From contig JAYNZW010000003.1 in the NCBI GenBank assembly GCA_038103905.1, forward strand, positions 58,824 through 122,823: DNA of 64,000 nucleotides, written 5' to 3'. Source of the DNA: CABYIR01 sp038103905. GTDB taxonomy: Bacteria; Pseudomonadota; Alphaproteobacteria; Pelagibacterales; AG-422-B15. Under the pieces are notes generated by a model, which was not told the DNA's origin, searched no databases, and saw only the letters and a program-made list of their open reading frames with translations. Position numbers and translations under genes: made by a program. Below are positions 8,636 to 17,254 of this stretch, piece by piece. Each line of letters opens with the position of its first letter. Position 1 is the stretch's first letter.

Positions 8636-9653
8636 GACTAAAACTTTAAAAATATATTTTTTTAAAAAATCTCTAATATTTATTATTATTCTCTCATTAA
8701 TTACATTTAATCCAATATTTACGCAAGCAAATGAAAATATTCCATTTGATGAATGGTTAGAAAATATTGAGATGCTTGCGATTAATAAGGGTATTAGGAG
8801 CGAAACAATCAAAAAATCACTATCTGGGGTAGAACCCAATAATAGAGTTATTGAACTAGATCGAAAACAACCAGAATTTACACTAACTTTGAAAACGTAT
8901 CTAAATAATGCAACTCCAAAATCTAGAGTTAAAAAGGGCAAAAACTTATATCAAGAACATCAAAAATTATTCGAAAAAATTTATGAAGTGTATAAGGTTC
9001 AGCCAAGATTTATAATTGCATTGTGGGGCATTGAGACTAATTTTGGCATGTATACCGGATCATTTAATGTAATTCGATCACTTGCAACTCTAAGCCATGA
9101 CCTAAGAAGAAGAGATTTTTTTACCAATGAAATGATGAATGCCCTTACAATTATTGATCAAGGCCATATTGAACCAGATGCAATGATGGGTTCATGGGCT
9201 GGAGCAATGGGCCAAAATCAATTTATGCCATCTAGTTTTTTAAATTATGCGACTGATTTCAATCAAGATGGAAAAAAAGATATTTGGAATACATTACCTG
9301 ATGTATTCGCTTCATCTTCAAATTATCTCAACAAATCTGGATGGGATCATAATCAAACATGGGGCAGGGAAGTAAAAGTATCACAAAAAATTAATGAAGA
9401 TTTGATTACTATTTCAGCAAGAAAAATTGTCGTCAACAAAAAAATTAGTGAATGGTCAAAACTAGGTGTCACTAATATAGATGGATCAAAATTACCCGAA
9501 GTTAATATTGATGCATATTTAGTCTATCCTGAAGGTGAAGAAGGAAGAAAATATATTGTCTATGAAAACTTTAAAACAATTATGAAATGGAATCGTTCAT
9601 TATTCTTTGGAATTGCTGTTGGAACTCTATCTGACATGATTGAGTATTTTTAG
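8634..9653 (+). CDS. mltB: Lytic murein transglycosylase, MltB family
   Basis: A 339-residue periplasmic peptidoglycan lyase. Residues 1-33 form a signal peptide (KK followed by a hydrophobic LIFIIILSLITF core, then TQA before NENIPFDEW). The SLT-like domain has the catalytic Glu in LWGIETNFGMYTGS and the block SWAGAMGQNQFMPSSF followed by a Ca-binding-like DFNQDGKKDIW. No C-terminal peptidoglycan-binding domain is evident. The start ATG (8634) lies inside the divergent start codon of the CBS gene. It leads the mltB-rlpA-dacA cell-wall set; the stop TAG overlaps the GTG start of rlpA by one base. Confidence 0.9.
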   Translation: MTKTLKIYFFKKSLIFIIILSLITFNPIFTQANENIPFDEWLENIEMLAINKGIRSETIKKSLSGVEPNNRVIELDRKQPEFTLTLKTYLNNATPKSRVKKGKNLYQEHQKLFEKIYEVYKVQPRFIIALWGIETNFGMYTGSFNVIRSLATLSHDLRRRDFFTNEMMNALTIIDQGHIEPDAMMGSWAGAMGQNQFMPSSFLNYATDFNQDGKKDIWNTLPDVFASSSNYLNKSGWDHNQTWGREVKVSQKINEDLITISARKIVVNKKISEWSKLGVTNIDGSKLPEVNIDAYLVYPEGEEGRKYIVYENFKTIMKWNRSLFFGIAVGTLSDMIEYF

Positions 9654-10528
9654 TGAAAAGTTTTTCAATACTACTTCTATTATTATTTTTAAGTGCTTGT
9701 TCAGCCGTTAATGTTGCAAATATTATAAAAGATGAATTAACAAAATCTTCTCATGTTATTTCTAACTCATTACTCATTGAGCCACCTTATGAAATTAATG
9801 GAAAATGGTTTTATCCAAAAAACTATAAATCGTTTAATCAGATAGGAGTTGCATCAAAGGTACAAAATTTAGAAATAGGATCCAAAACCACAAATGGTGA
9901 AAGATATCATCCGGATATTCTTTCTGGTGCACACGCATCTTTACCTCTTCCATCAATGGTTTTAGTAACAAATGTTGAGAATGGGTACACAGTTAATGTT
10001 AGAATTAACCAACGGGGTGGTTATTCAAATATAAACACAATTGAATTATCTCCAGCAGTATTTGATTTATTAGAAATGGATAGCTCTGTAGGTATAGTTG
10101 AAATAAACCTGATAAGTCAGAACGAAACCTTTGTTTTAAAAGAGGCTAAAACGTATAACGCTGAAAAAAAAGTTGAAAAAGCTCCAGTTTCAAGTGTTTC
10201 CATTGAAACAATTGATATTATTGAAAATGATGGAGATGATGACGATAAGCCTCAATCAAACGAAAAAGTTAATGAGTTAGTGATTAGAGAGGTTTATAAT
10301 GGTGAAATATATTTAAATATTGCTAAGTTTTCGTTTAAAAAAAGTGCTTTATCTTTTAAAGATGATCTCAAAAGTGATGCAAAATTAGATATTTTTGAAA
10401 CCTTTGAGGATAACAAAAAATATTTTAACGTTGTCCTTGGACCCTTTGATGATGTAAATACATTATACGATATGCATAAAAATGACACATTTAGTTCTTA
10501 TGAAGACTTATTTCTTATTATTCTATAA
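9653..10528 (+). CDS. rlpA: RlpA-like septal lipoprotein with SPOR domain
   Basis: A 291-residue protein starting at GTG. The lipobox LSAC puts the lipidated Cys at residue 16. The double-psi beta-barrel spans about residues 63-145, with TTNGERYHPDILSGAH and VNVRINQRGGY. A C-terminal SPOR-like domain starts near residue 217 (EIYLNIAKFS) and ends near VVLGPFDD. RlpA cleaves denuded glycan strands at the septum. Compared with the family, GVASWYG is reduced to GVASKV, and the Asp of RINDRG, one of the catalytic residues, is Gln; the Glu of NGE and the His of GAH are kept. It may be binding-only. Confidence 0.85.
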   Translation: MKSFSILLLLLFLSACSAVNVANIIKDELTKSSHVISNSLLIEPPYEINGKWFYPKNYKSFNQIGVASKVQNLEIGSKTTNGERYHPDILSGAHASLPLPSMVLVTNVENGYTVNVRINQRGGYSNINTIELSPAVFDLLEMDSSVGIVEINLISQNETFVLKEAKTYNAEKKVEKAPVSSVSIETIDIIENDGDDDDKPQSNEKVNELVIREVYNGEIYLNIAKFSFKKSALSFKDDLKSDAKLDIFETFEDNKKYFNVVLGPFDDVNTLYDMHKNDTFSSYEDLFLIIL

Positions 10529-10535
10529 ATCACAT

Positions 10536-11681
10536 ATGACCAAAATTTTATCATTAGTTTTTCTCTTTTTGTTAAACAGTGTTAATTTTTCATACTCTTC
10601 ATTTGTTGATACTGAAGCGGAAACAGCTGTTGTAATAGATGCTGATACTGGTCAGATTCTTTTTGAAAAAAATAAAAATATTAAAACATACCCAGCGTCG
10701 ATGACAAAAATAATGACTGTTTTAATTATTTTTGAAAAACTTAAAAACGGTACATTGCAATTAGATGATAAATTTACTGTAAGTGAAAAAGCATGGAAAG
10801 AACGAGAAGGGTCATCTATGTTTGTTGAAGTTGGAAAGGAAATTAGAGTTGAAGACTTACTTAGAGGTATAATTGTTCAATCTGGAAATGATGCGTGCAT
10901 TGTAGTAGCTGAAGAGATCGCTGGATCTGAAGAGGCTTTCGCTATAATAATGAATGATCAAGCCAATAAAATAGGCCTACAAAATACTAATTTCACAAAT
11001 TCAACTGGTTTTTTTGATGAAGACAATTACTCAACTGTTTATGACATCGCGTTATTATCACAATATTTAATTAATAACTTTCCTGAATATTATCACCTTT
11101 TTGCTGAAACAGAGTTTGAGTGGTCAGGAATTAAACAAAGCAACAGAAATCCATTACTTTTTAAAGAAATGGGCGCTGATGGTCTTAAAACTGGATATTT
11201 ATCTGCATCTGGATATGCTTTAGCGGCTTCAGCAATACAAGGTAACAGAAGACTCATTTCTGTTGCTAATGGTTTTTCATCAGTTAAAACAAGGTCGCAA
11301 GGGTCATCAAGGCTTCTTACATGGGCATTTAGAGAGTATACAAATATTAATTTAGGAAAATCTGATGAAGTCTATTCTGAAATAGAGATTCCTCATGCTA
11401 AGAAAATGGTTCAAGTAAAACCATCAAAAGATATAATTATTACTGTATCTAAAGCAAAAAAAGACCAAATAAAGCAAAGTATTATTGTTAAACCTGATAC
11501 AGCGGCACCCATTAAAGCAGACTCGACTGTAGCGTCATTAGAAATAACGATTGGTGAAAATGAAAGAGTTTATTTTGATCTTAAGACAGTTAATGATGTT
11601 GAAAAAAAAGGGATTTTTCGAAGTTTTTTTTCTTATATATCTAATTTATTTACTAGCTTATTTTCAATAATCTTCTCATAA
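10536..11681 (+). CDS. dacA: D-alanyl-D-alanine carboxypeptidase (PBP5/DacA family)
   Basis: A 381-residue peptidase S11 enzyme that trims the terminal D-Ala from peptidoglycan stem peptides. The start at ATG 10536 gives a clean signal peptide (MTKILSLVFLFLLNS). The three catalytic motifs are SxxK in PASMTKIMT, SxN in VQSGNDA, and KTG in DGLKTGYLSASG. A C-terminal amphipathic segment IFRSFFSYISNLFTSLFS is the usual membrane anchor. It follows rlpA by 7 nt and precedes tmk by 7 nt, the standard alphaproteobacterial order. Confidence 0.93.
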   Translation: MTKILSLVFLFLLNSVNFSYSSFVDTEAETAVVIDADTGQILFEKNKNIKTYPASMTKIMTVLIIFEKLKNGTLQLDDKFTVSEKAWKEREGSSMFVEVGKEIRVEDLLRGIIVQSGNDACIVVAEEIAGSEEAFAIIMNDQANKIGLQNTNFTNSTGFFDEDNYSTVYDIALLSQYLINNFPEYYHLFAETEFEWSGIKQSNRNPLLFKEMGADGLKTGYLSASGYALAASAIQGNRRLISVANGFSSVKTRSQGSSRLLTWAFREYTNINLGKSDEVYSEIEIPHAKKMVQVKPSKDIIITVSKAKKDQIKQSIIVKPDTAAPIKADSTVASLEITIGENERVYFDLKTVNDVEKKGIFRSFFSYISNLFTSLFSIIFS

Positions 11682-11688
11682 TTTTAGT

Positions 11689-12315
11689 GTGCTTAATAAA
11701 AAGTTTATTACATTCGAGGGTGGGGAAGGTTCAGGAAAGACTACTCAAATAAAAATTTTAAAAAGAAAACTAATTAAATATGGCGATGTAATTACAACAA
11801 GAGAGCCCGGTGGTTCACCTAATGCAGAAGTGATTAGAAAACTATTAGTTAAAGGTGATAAAGATAGATGGTCAAATATTTCAGAACTTTTATTAATTAA
11901 TGCCGCTAGAAGAGATCATCTAGAAAATACTATTTTAGAAGCTCTAAAGAATGGTAAGTTTGTATTGTGTGATCGATTTTTCGATTCAACAGTAGTTTAT
12001 CAAGGTTATGGTAAGGGATTAGATATTAAAATGATTAATCATTTGGATAAATTAGTCACAAATAGATTAAGACCCAAAATTACATTTTTATTAAATATCA
12101 AACCTGAAGTTGGAATCGCAAGATCTAGAAGAATATCAAATAAAGAACTTAGATATGAAAACATGCCAATTAATTATCATAAAAAAATAAATTCTTCATT
12201 TTTAAAAATTGCAAAAGAAAACGCCAAAAGATTTGTAGTTATTGATGCATCTAAAGATAAAGATCAAATAAGTGATTTGATATGGAATACAGTAAAAAAA
12301 AGGTTACTTTCTTGA
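11689..12315 (+). CDS. tmk: Thymidylate kinase
   Basis: A 208-residue dTMP kinase starting at GTG. The P-loop is FEGGEGSGKTTQ at residues 8-19, the DRx motif is in LCDRFFDSTVVYQG, and REPGGS contacts the substrate. It makes dTDP for DNA synthesis in the cytosol. The LID region (RRISNKELRYE) places Arg residues there, as in the E. coli-type enzyme. It sits between dacA and holB, 5 nt before holB. Confidence 0.95.
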   Translation: MLNKKFITFEGGEGSGKTTQIKILKRKLIKYGDVITTREPGGSPNAEVIRKLLVKGDKDRWSNISELLLINAARRDHLENTILEALKNGKFVLCDRFFDSTVVYQGYGKGLDIKMINHLDKLVTNRLRPKITFLLNIKPEVGIARSRRISNKELRYENMPINYHKKINSSFLKIAKENAKRFVVIDASKDKDQISDLIWNTVKKRLLS

Positions 12316-12320
12316 ATTAA

Positions 12321-13253
12321 ATGAAAATTTTAGGGAATCAAAATAAAATTAATCTAATAAAAAAACTTATAACTAAAAACCAATTTCCAAATTCATTAAT
12401 TTTAATTGGTCAGAAAGGTATAGGTAAATCTTTAATTGCAAAAAATATTGCGCTTTGTCTGACTGATAAAATCTCTCTTAATGAATTAGAAATTATAAAC
12501 CATAAATCAAACCAAAATATTCTTGTAATAAATAAAGATCTCAGAGATGAAAAAAAACAAAACAAACAACTTATATATAGAGACGACACAGCTCATATAA
12601 ATGAATTTTTTAAGACTAAAAATGAAGTAAATTTAAAAAGAGTATGTATTATTGACTCGATTGATGATTTATCAATAGATGCTATTAATTCTCTTTTAAA
12701 AATTATTGAAGAACCAAAAATTAATAATCATTTTATTTTGATATCACATGATAATAAAAAATTATTACCAACAATTATTTCTAGGTCATTTACAGTGAAA
12801 CTTAATAACTTTAAAAAAAATGACTACACTTCTATAATAAATGAAATAGATGACCTAAAAACAACTGATCACTCATACTTGTATGAGCTTACTCGAGGGT
12901 CGATTCATATATCAAGAAACTTTATCTATAACGATTTCAGAGATATTGATGGTCATTTAGAGAAAGTTTTAGATGTTAAGGAAAATATAAAATCAAATAC
13001 TGCATATCATTACATTAATTTCTTAAATGATAAAGGAGGAGAGAAAGATCTAATTGTTTCTTTTTTTGATTATTTAATACTTAAAAATTCACTTTTTATT
13101 AAAAAAAGAATTAATAATTTAAGAGCTGCTAAAATAAATCACTTTATTAATGTTATTGATGAATTAAAAAAGCTAAAGGAAAGATATATTACTTTTAATA
13201 TATCTTATGAACATATACTAATACATTACTTTAATCGCTTAAAACAACAATGA
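12321..13253 (+). CDS. holB: DNA polymerase III delta-prime subunit
   Basis: A 310-residue clamp-loader subunit of the AAA+ fold. Walker A-like LIGQKGIGKSLIAKNIA is at about residues 27-43. The sensor region IEEPKINNHFILISHDNKKLLPTIISRS contains the conserved IEEP and SR(S/C) motifs. The usual four-Cys zinc module is not present, which is common in divergent delta-prime proteins. Its 3' end overlaps metG by 4 nt (ATGA). The gene is very Lys/Asn/Ile-rich, reflecting the AT bias. Confidence 0.88.
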   Translation: MKILGNQNKINLIKKLITKNQFPNSLILIGQKGIGKSLIAKNIALCLTDKISLNELEIINHKSNQNILVINKDLRDEKKQNKQLIYRDDTAHINEFFKTKNEVNLKRVCIIDSIDDLSIDAINSLLKIIEEPKINNHFILISHDNKKLLPTIISRSFTVKLNNFKKNDYTSIINEIDDLKTTDHSYLYELTRGSIHISRNFIYNDFRDIDGHLEKVLDVKENIKSNTAYHYINFLNDKGGEKDLIVSFFDYLILKNSLFIKKRINNLRAAKINHFINVIDELKKLKERYITFNISYEHILIHYFNRLKQQ

Positions 13254-14779
13254 GTCAAAAAAAAGAGTTTTTTACTACTCCAATTTATTATGTAAATGAT
13301 GTTCCTCATATAGGACATGCTTATACTTCAATTGCCGTTGATTTTCTTGCTAGATTCAGTCGATTAAATGGTAATGAAGTTAGGTTTTTAACTGGAACAG
13401 ATGAACATGGACTTAAAATTCAAAAAGCAGCTGAAATAGCGTCAATATCACCGATAGATCTATGTAATAAAAATTCAATAATTTTTAGAGAATTAACTAA
13501 AAAATTAAATTTATCAAATGATGATTTTATTAGAACAACAGAAACTCGTCATAAAAGTGGAGCATCACATTTATGGAAACTATTATTTGAAAATGGAGAT
13601 ATTTATTTGGATGAATATACTGGATGGTATTCAGTTAATGATGAAACTTTTTACAATGAAAAAGATTTAATTAAGCAAGAAAATGGTTCCTTCAAAACAA
13701 TAACAGGTGGTCCAGTTGAATGGATAAAAGAAGAATCTTATTTTTTTAAGTTATCAAAATATCAAGAAAGGTTACTTGATTATTATGATAAGCACCCTGA
13801 CTTTATATTGCCTGAGACTAAAAGAAATGAGGTAATTAATTTTGTTAAAGGTGGTTTAAGAGACCTATCTGTATCAAGAACATCCTTTAATTGGGGCATA
13901 AGTGTACCCAATGATCCAAATCATATTATGTATGTATGGCTTGATGCTCTAACCAGCTATCCTAATTCAATTAATTTTTTGACAGATAATCAAGATGAAA
14001 TGAGTTCATTTTGGTCTAATGCAACTCATATTGTAGGAAAAGATATTCTTAGACATCATGCTGTATATTGGCCTGCTTTTTTAATTGCTGCAAAACTTGA
14101 ATTACCAAAAAGAATATATGCACATGGATGGTGGACTAATGAAGGTAATAAAATATCAAAATCATTAGGTAATGTAATAGACCCTGTATTAATTATAAAT
14201 GAATATGGCCTTGATCAATTCAGATATTTTGTTTTAAGAGAGGTACCATTTGGAAATGATGGCGATTTCTCAATTAAAGCTCTAAAAAACAGAATCAATT
14301 CTGACTTAGCAAATGACTTAGGCAATCTATGTCAGAGATCACTTACTATGATTGAAAAAAGTTTTGACTCAATTATTCCAAGTCCATCTAATTTAACAGA
14401 TGATAATATTGATTTAATAAAGAATTTTAACCACAGATTAGAACATCTAATTGATAAGATTAGCGTGCAAGATATTACGGGCTACATCAAGAATGTATGG
14501 GAGCTAATTTCATTATCAAATAAATTTTTTAATGACAGTAAACCATGGGAACTTAAAAAGAATAATGAAAATGAGTATAAAAACGTCTTATACGTTACAG
14601 CAAACTTAATAAAACAAATTGGAATTTTGATTAATCCTATAATGCCTGAAACATCAGAAAAGATTTTATATATGTTAAATATCAATGATATTAATCAATT
14701 TCATCAAATAAATGATATTGATATATCAGGAATCAAATTAAATGAAATTACACCGTTATTTCCTAGAGTAGATAAATGA
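13250..14779 (+). CDS. metG: Methionyl-tRNA synthetase
   Basis: A 509-residue class I synthetase charging tRNA-Met. The HIGH-type motif is in YYVNDVPHIGHAYTS at residues 13-27 and the KMSKS-type motif is NKISKSLGN near residue 298. The connective region around residue 125 lacks the CxxC zinc pairs, so it belongs to the zinc-free MetG group. It ends after the anticodon-binding helices without the C-terminal EMAP-like tRNA-binding domain. It overlaps holB by 4 nt upstream and tatD by 4 nt downstream. Confidence 0.95.
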   Translation: MSQKKEFFTTPIYYVNDVPHIGHAYTSIAVDFLARFSRLNGNEVRFLTGTDEHGLKIQKAAEIASISPIDLCNKNSIIFRELTKKLNLSNDDFIRTTETRHKSGASHLWKLLFENGDIYLDEYTGWYSVNDETFYNEKDLIKQENGSFKTITGGPVEWIKEESYFFKLSKYQERLLDYYDKHPDFILPETKRNEVINFVKGGLRDLSVSRTSFNWGISVPNDPNHIMYVWLDALTSYPNSINFLTDNQDEMSSFWSNATHIVGKDILRHHAVYWPAFLIAAKLELPKRIYAHGWWTNEGNKISKSLGNVIDPVLIINEYGLDQFRYFVLREVPFGNDGDFSIKALKNRINSDLANDLGNLCQRSLTMIEKSFDSIIPSPSNLTDDNIDLIKNFNHRLEHLIDKISVQDITGYIKNVWELISLSNKFFNDSKPWELKKNNENEYKNVLYVTANLIKQIGILINPIMPETSEKILYMLNINDINQFHQINDIDISGIKLNEITPLFPRVDK

Positions 14780-15549
14780 TAGTCGATAGCCATTGCCACC
14801 TTTCATATAAAAATAAACTTGAAAATATTGATGAAATAATTCACGCAGCCGATATTGCTGGTGTAAAAAAGTTTTTAAATATTTCTACTAATTTTAAAGA
14901 CTTCGAAAATTTAATTAATATTTCAAAAAAATATACAAATATATACTTTACATTAGGTGTTCATCCACATGAAGCAGATCAAACAACTGAAGAGATTATT
15001 TATGAAATAAAGAGAAACGTGGATAATCCTAAGTTATTAGCTATTGGAGAAACTGGTTTAGATTTTTATTATAATCACTCTGATAAAAAAAATCAGATTC
15101 GTTCTCTAGAAATGCATATTGAACTTTCTCAAGAGACACAGCTTCCATTGGTAATACATATGAGAGATGCTGAGGAAGAAATACTAAGTATTTTTAAAAA
15201 AAAAATTATAAATAAAAATTTTACAGGTGTTATACATTGTTTTACCGGTTCTCAGAATTTTGCAAATAAAATGCTTGAATTAGATTTTTATATTTCAGCA
15301 AGTGGGATAATTACTTTTAAGAAATCTGAAGAATTAAGAAATATTTTTAAGACTATTCCTGATGATAGATTGTTAGTTGAAACTGACTCACCTTATTTAT
15401 CTCCCGAGCCATTAAGAGGAAAAATAAATCAGCCATCACATATAATTCATACATTAAGAGTATTAGCTGATATAAGAAATGATGATTATGATAAATTATG
15501 CTTAAAGACAGCTAATAATTTTGATAATTTGTTTCATAAAAGGAAATAA
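14776..15549 (+). CDS. tatD: TatD-family metal-dependent hydrolase
   Basis: A 257-residue TIM-barrel metallohydrolase, probably a 3'-5' exonuclease or DNase. Metal ligands are visible in order: HxH in DSHCHLS at residue 4, Glu in GETGLDFYY near 95, His in LVIHMRD near 132, His in VIHCFTGS near 156 and Asp in ETDSPYLSPEP near 206. It overlaps metG by 4 nt. In other Alphaproteobacteria an MBL-fold phosphodiesterase usually follows; here a DUF6165 gene and the glycan island follow instead. Confidence 0.92.
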   Translation: MIVDSHCHLSYKNKLENIDEIIHAADIAGVKKFLNISTNFKDFENLINISKKYTNIYFTLGVHPHEADQTTEEIIYEIKRNVDNPKLLAIGETGLDFYYNHSDKKNQIRSLEMHIELSQETQLPLVIHMRDAEEEILSIFKKKIINKNFTGVIHCFTGSQNFANKMLELDFYISASGIITFKKSEELRNIFKTIPDDRLLVETDSPYLSPEPLRGKINQPSHIIHTLRVLADIRNDDYDKLCLKTANNFDNLFHKRK

Positions 15550-15553
15550 ATTT

Positions 15554-15946
15554 ATGATAGTAAAAATACCTGTTTCTGTTGGTGAATTAATCGATAAGAT
15601 TACTATCCTAGAGATTAAAAATAAAAAAATTAAAGACAAAAAAAAACTAATTAATATAAAATTAGAGCTTAAACTTCTTAACGATTTTGTTAAAAAAAAG
15701 AAACTTAATTCCAAGTTAATTAAAAATCTTAAGCTTAAGTTATTTAAAGTTAATCAAAACTTATGGCTTGTGGAAGATAAGCTCAGAGATCATGAATACA
15801 AAAATAAGTTCAATCAATCATTTATCACACTTGCAAGAAAAGTGTACTTTTTAAATGATCAAAGATCTGTAATTAAAAAAAATATAAATGAAAGCTTTGG
15901 ATCTAAGATAGTAGAAGAAAAATCTTATAAACAATATAAACGTTAG
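15554..15946 (+). CDS. DUF6165 family protein
   Basis: A 130-residue Lys-rich, largely helical protein. The N-terminus MIVKIPVSVGELIDKITILE is the recognisable family signature, and the rest is predicted coiled coil ending around RKVYFLNDQRSVIK. The start at 15554 is chosen because the signature begins there; an earlier in-frame start would run into tatD. Function is unknown; members often lie beside sugar-nucleotide or glycosyltransferase genes, as here. Its stop abuts that of the convergent methyltransferase. Confidence 0.75.
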   Translation: MIVKIPVSVGELIDKITILEIKNKKIKDKKKLINIKLELKLLNDFVKKKKLNSKLIKNLKLKLFKVNQNLWLVEDKLRDHEYKNKFNQSFITLARKVYFLNDQRSVIKKNINESFGSKIVEEKSYKQYKR

Positions 15947-17185
15947 TTAGAGTTCAATTATTTCAACATTTGGTAGAGCAAATATTAATTTTTTTCCTTT
16001 AAATTTATCATTATTTAGGAAAAAATTTTTAAAATGCCATGGTATTACAAGCAGATATTCATATTTATCAATTACATCGTTTTCTTTTATTATTGGTATA
16101 TTTGAACCTGGTGTAAAACATCCAACTTTCTCCTCATTTACTTCACCGATACATTCTATCATTGATCTGTCTATATCACAGTATTGAAGCATTACATTTC
16201 CTTTTGTGGAAGCACCTATACCAGCAATTGAATAACCTCTGTTTTTAAGATCTGATAATATTTCATTTATCTGAATTTTTGTTTTGTCAATATTTTGTTT
16301 AAAGTTTTCAAATGTACCAATATCATTTAAGAACTCTTCTTTTTTTATAAGTGAATTAAGATTTTGAAATTCAATAAAATCACTATTTTTATGGGAAATA
16401 GTGAGAGAAAAACTTCCACCATTAATATCATTAAATTCTACATCAATAATTTTAAGATCAAGAGCATCAGTCATTTTTTTAATATCATTTAAAGCATAAT
16501 ATTCATAATGCTCATGACATACTGTATCATATGAGTTCGTTTCAAGCATAAATGGCAAGTAGCTTTGTTCTACAATCCAAACTCCATTTGAGTCTAATAT
16601 AGATTTAATTTCTTTCATAAAGTCAAAAGGTTTTGGTAAGTCATAAAACATTGATAATGAAATTATTACTTTTGCTTTTTTTGAATTATAAATTTTTTTA
16701 AATAGCTCTTCTGAGAAAAAATTAGAAATTACAGAAATTTCCTTAGAATAATAACTAATAAAGTTCTTTGCAGTGGGGTCAATTCCAATCAACTCGAGAT
16801 TGCTATTCTTAAAAAAATTTAGAGTAGTTCCGTCATTGCTGCCAATATCAAGAATAATATCATTATTATTAAGTGAAATTATTGATTTTATTTTTTCAGT
16901 TTTTTCTTCTAAGTGCTTAACCATACTGGCATTAAGACCTGATCTATAGCCATAATCTTCGCCATACATAATATCGCGATTAAAATTATATTTCATTTGA
17001 ACAAGGCCGCACGAGTCTTTTCCAACACATTTAATAAGGGCTAGGGGGGCGCTAATTAGCTTTTGATTCTCTGATTTAGGAAAAATACCTGACAGATATT
17101 GATCGCCCAAGGACAATACTTCTAGAAGATCTGAGTTATTGCAAATTCTACAAAATTTTTGTTCGGTATAATTGACTTCGCTCAC
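15947..17185 (-). CDS. SAM-dependent sugar C-methyltransferase-like protein
   Basis: A 412-residue three-part methyltransferase of the NovU/TylC3-like group. The N-terminal zinc-binding part has CRIC near residue 12 and two further Cys near residues 53 and 59 (KCVGKDSCGLVQ). The SAM-binding Rossmann part has LDIGSNDGTTLNFF near residue 112. The C-terminal domain contains GYSIAGIGASTKGNV, a family hallmark. Such enzymes methylate a ring carbon of NDP-ketodeoxysugars. It diverges from gmd, whose product is a 4-keto-6-deoxy sugar, so a branched deoxysugar in the surface glycan is a reasonable inference. Confidence 0.85.
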   Translation of the reverse strand: MSEVNYTEQKFCRICNNSDLLEVLSLGDQYLSGIFPKSENQKLISAPLALIKCVGKDSCGLVQMKYNFNRDIMYGEDYGYRSGLNASMVKHLEEKTEKIKSIISLNNNDIILDIGSNDGTTLNFFKNSNLELIGIDPTAKNFISYYSKEISVISNFFSEELFKKIYNSKKAKVIISLSMFYDLPKPFDFMKEIKSILDSNGVWIVEQSYLPFMLETNSYDTVCHEHYEYYALNDIKKMTDALDLKIIDVEFNDINGGSFSLTISHKNSDFIEFQNLNSLIKKEEFLNDIGTFENFKQNIDKTKIQINEILSDLKNRGYSIAGIGASTKGNVMLQYCDIDRSMIECIGEVNEEKVGCFTPGSNIPIIKENDVIDKYEYLLVIPWHFKNFFLNNDKFKGKKLIFALPNVEIIEL

Positions 17186-17209
17186 AATTATATATTTTTT
17201 TTAATTATT

Positions 17210-17254
17210 AAATTTATGTGTATATGATATTGTGTTTATTTAATACATAAATTT
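17210..17254. repeat. Inverted repeat directly before the gmd start codon
   Basis: AAATTTATGT (17210-17219) and its exact reverse complement ACATAAATTT (17245-17254) flank a 25-nt spacer, and the second arm ends one base before the gmd ATG at 17255. It lies in the 69-bp divergent region between the methyltransferase and gmd. It could be an operator or an RNA hairpin touching the start codon. Chance is possible in such AT-rich DNA. Confidence 0.4.

Noticed and set aside
8598..8660. Longer starts for mltB (TTG 8598) and for the CBS gene (8941)
   Set aside because: The signal peptide of MltB and the N-terminal PLP-enzyme block both begin at the shorter ATG starts; the longer frames run into the opposite gene.
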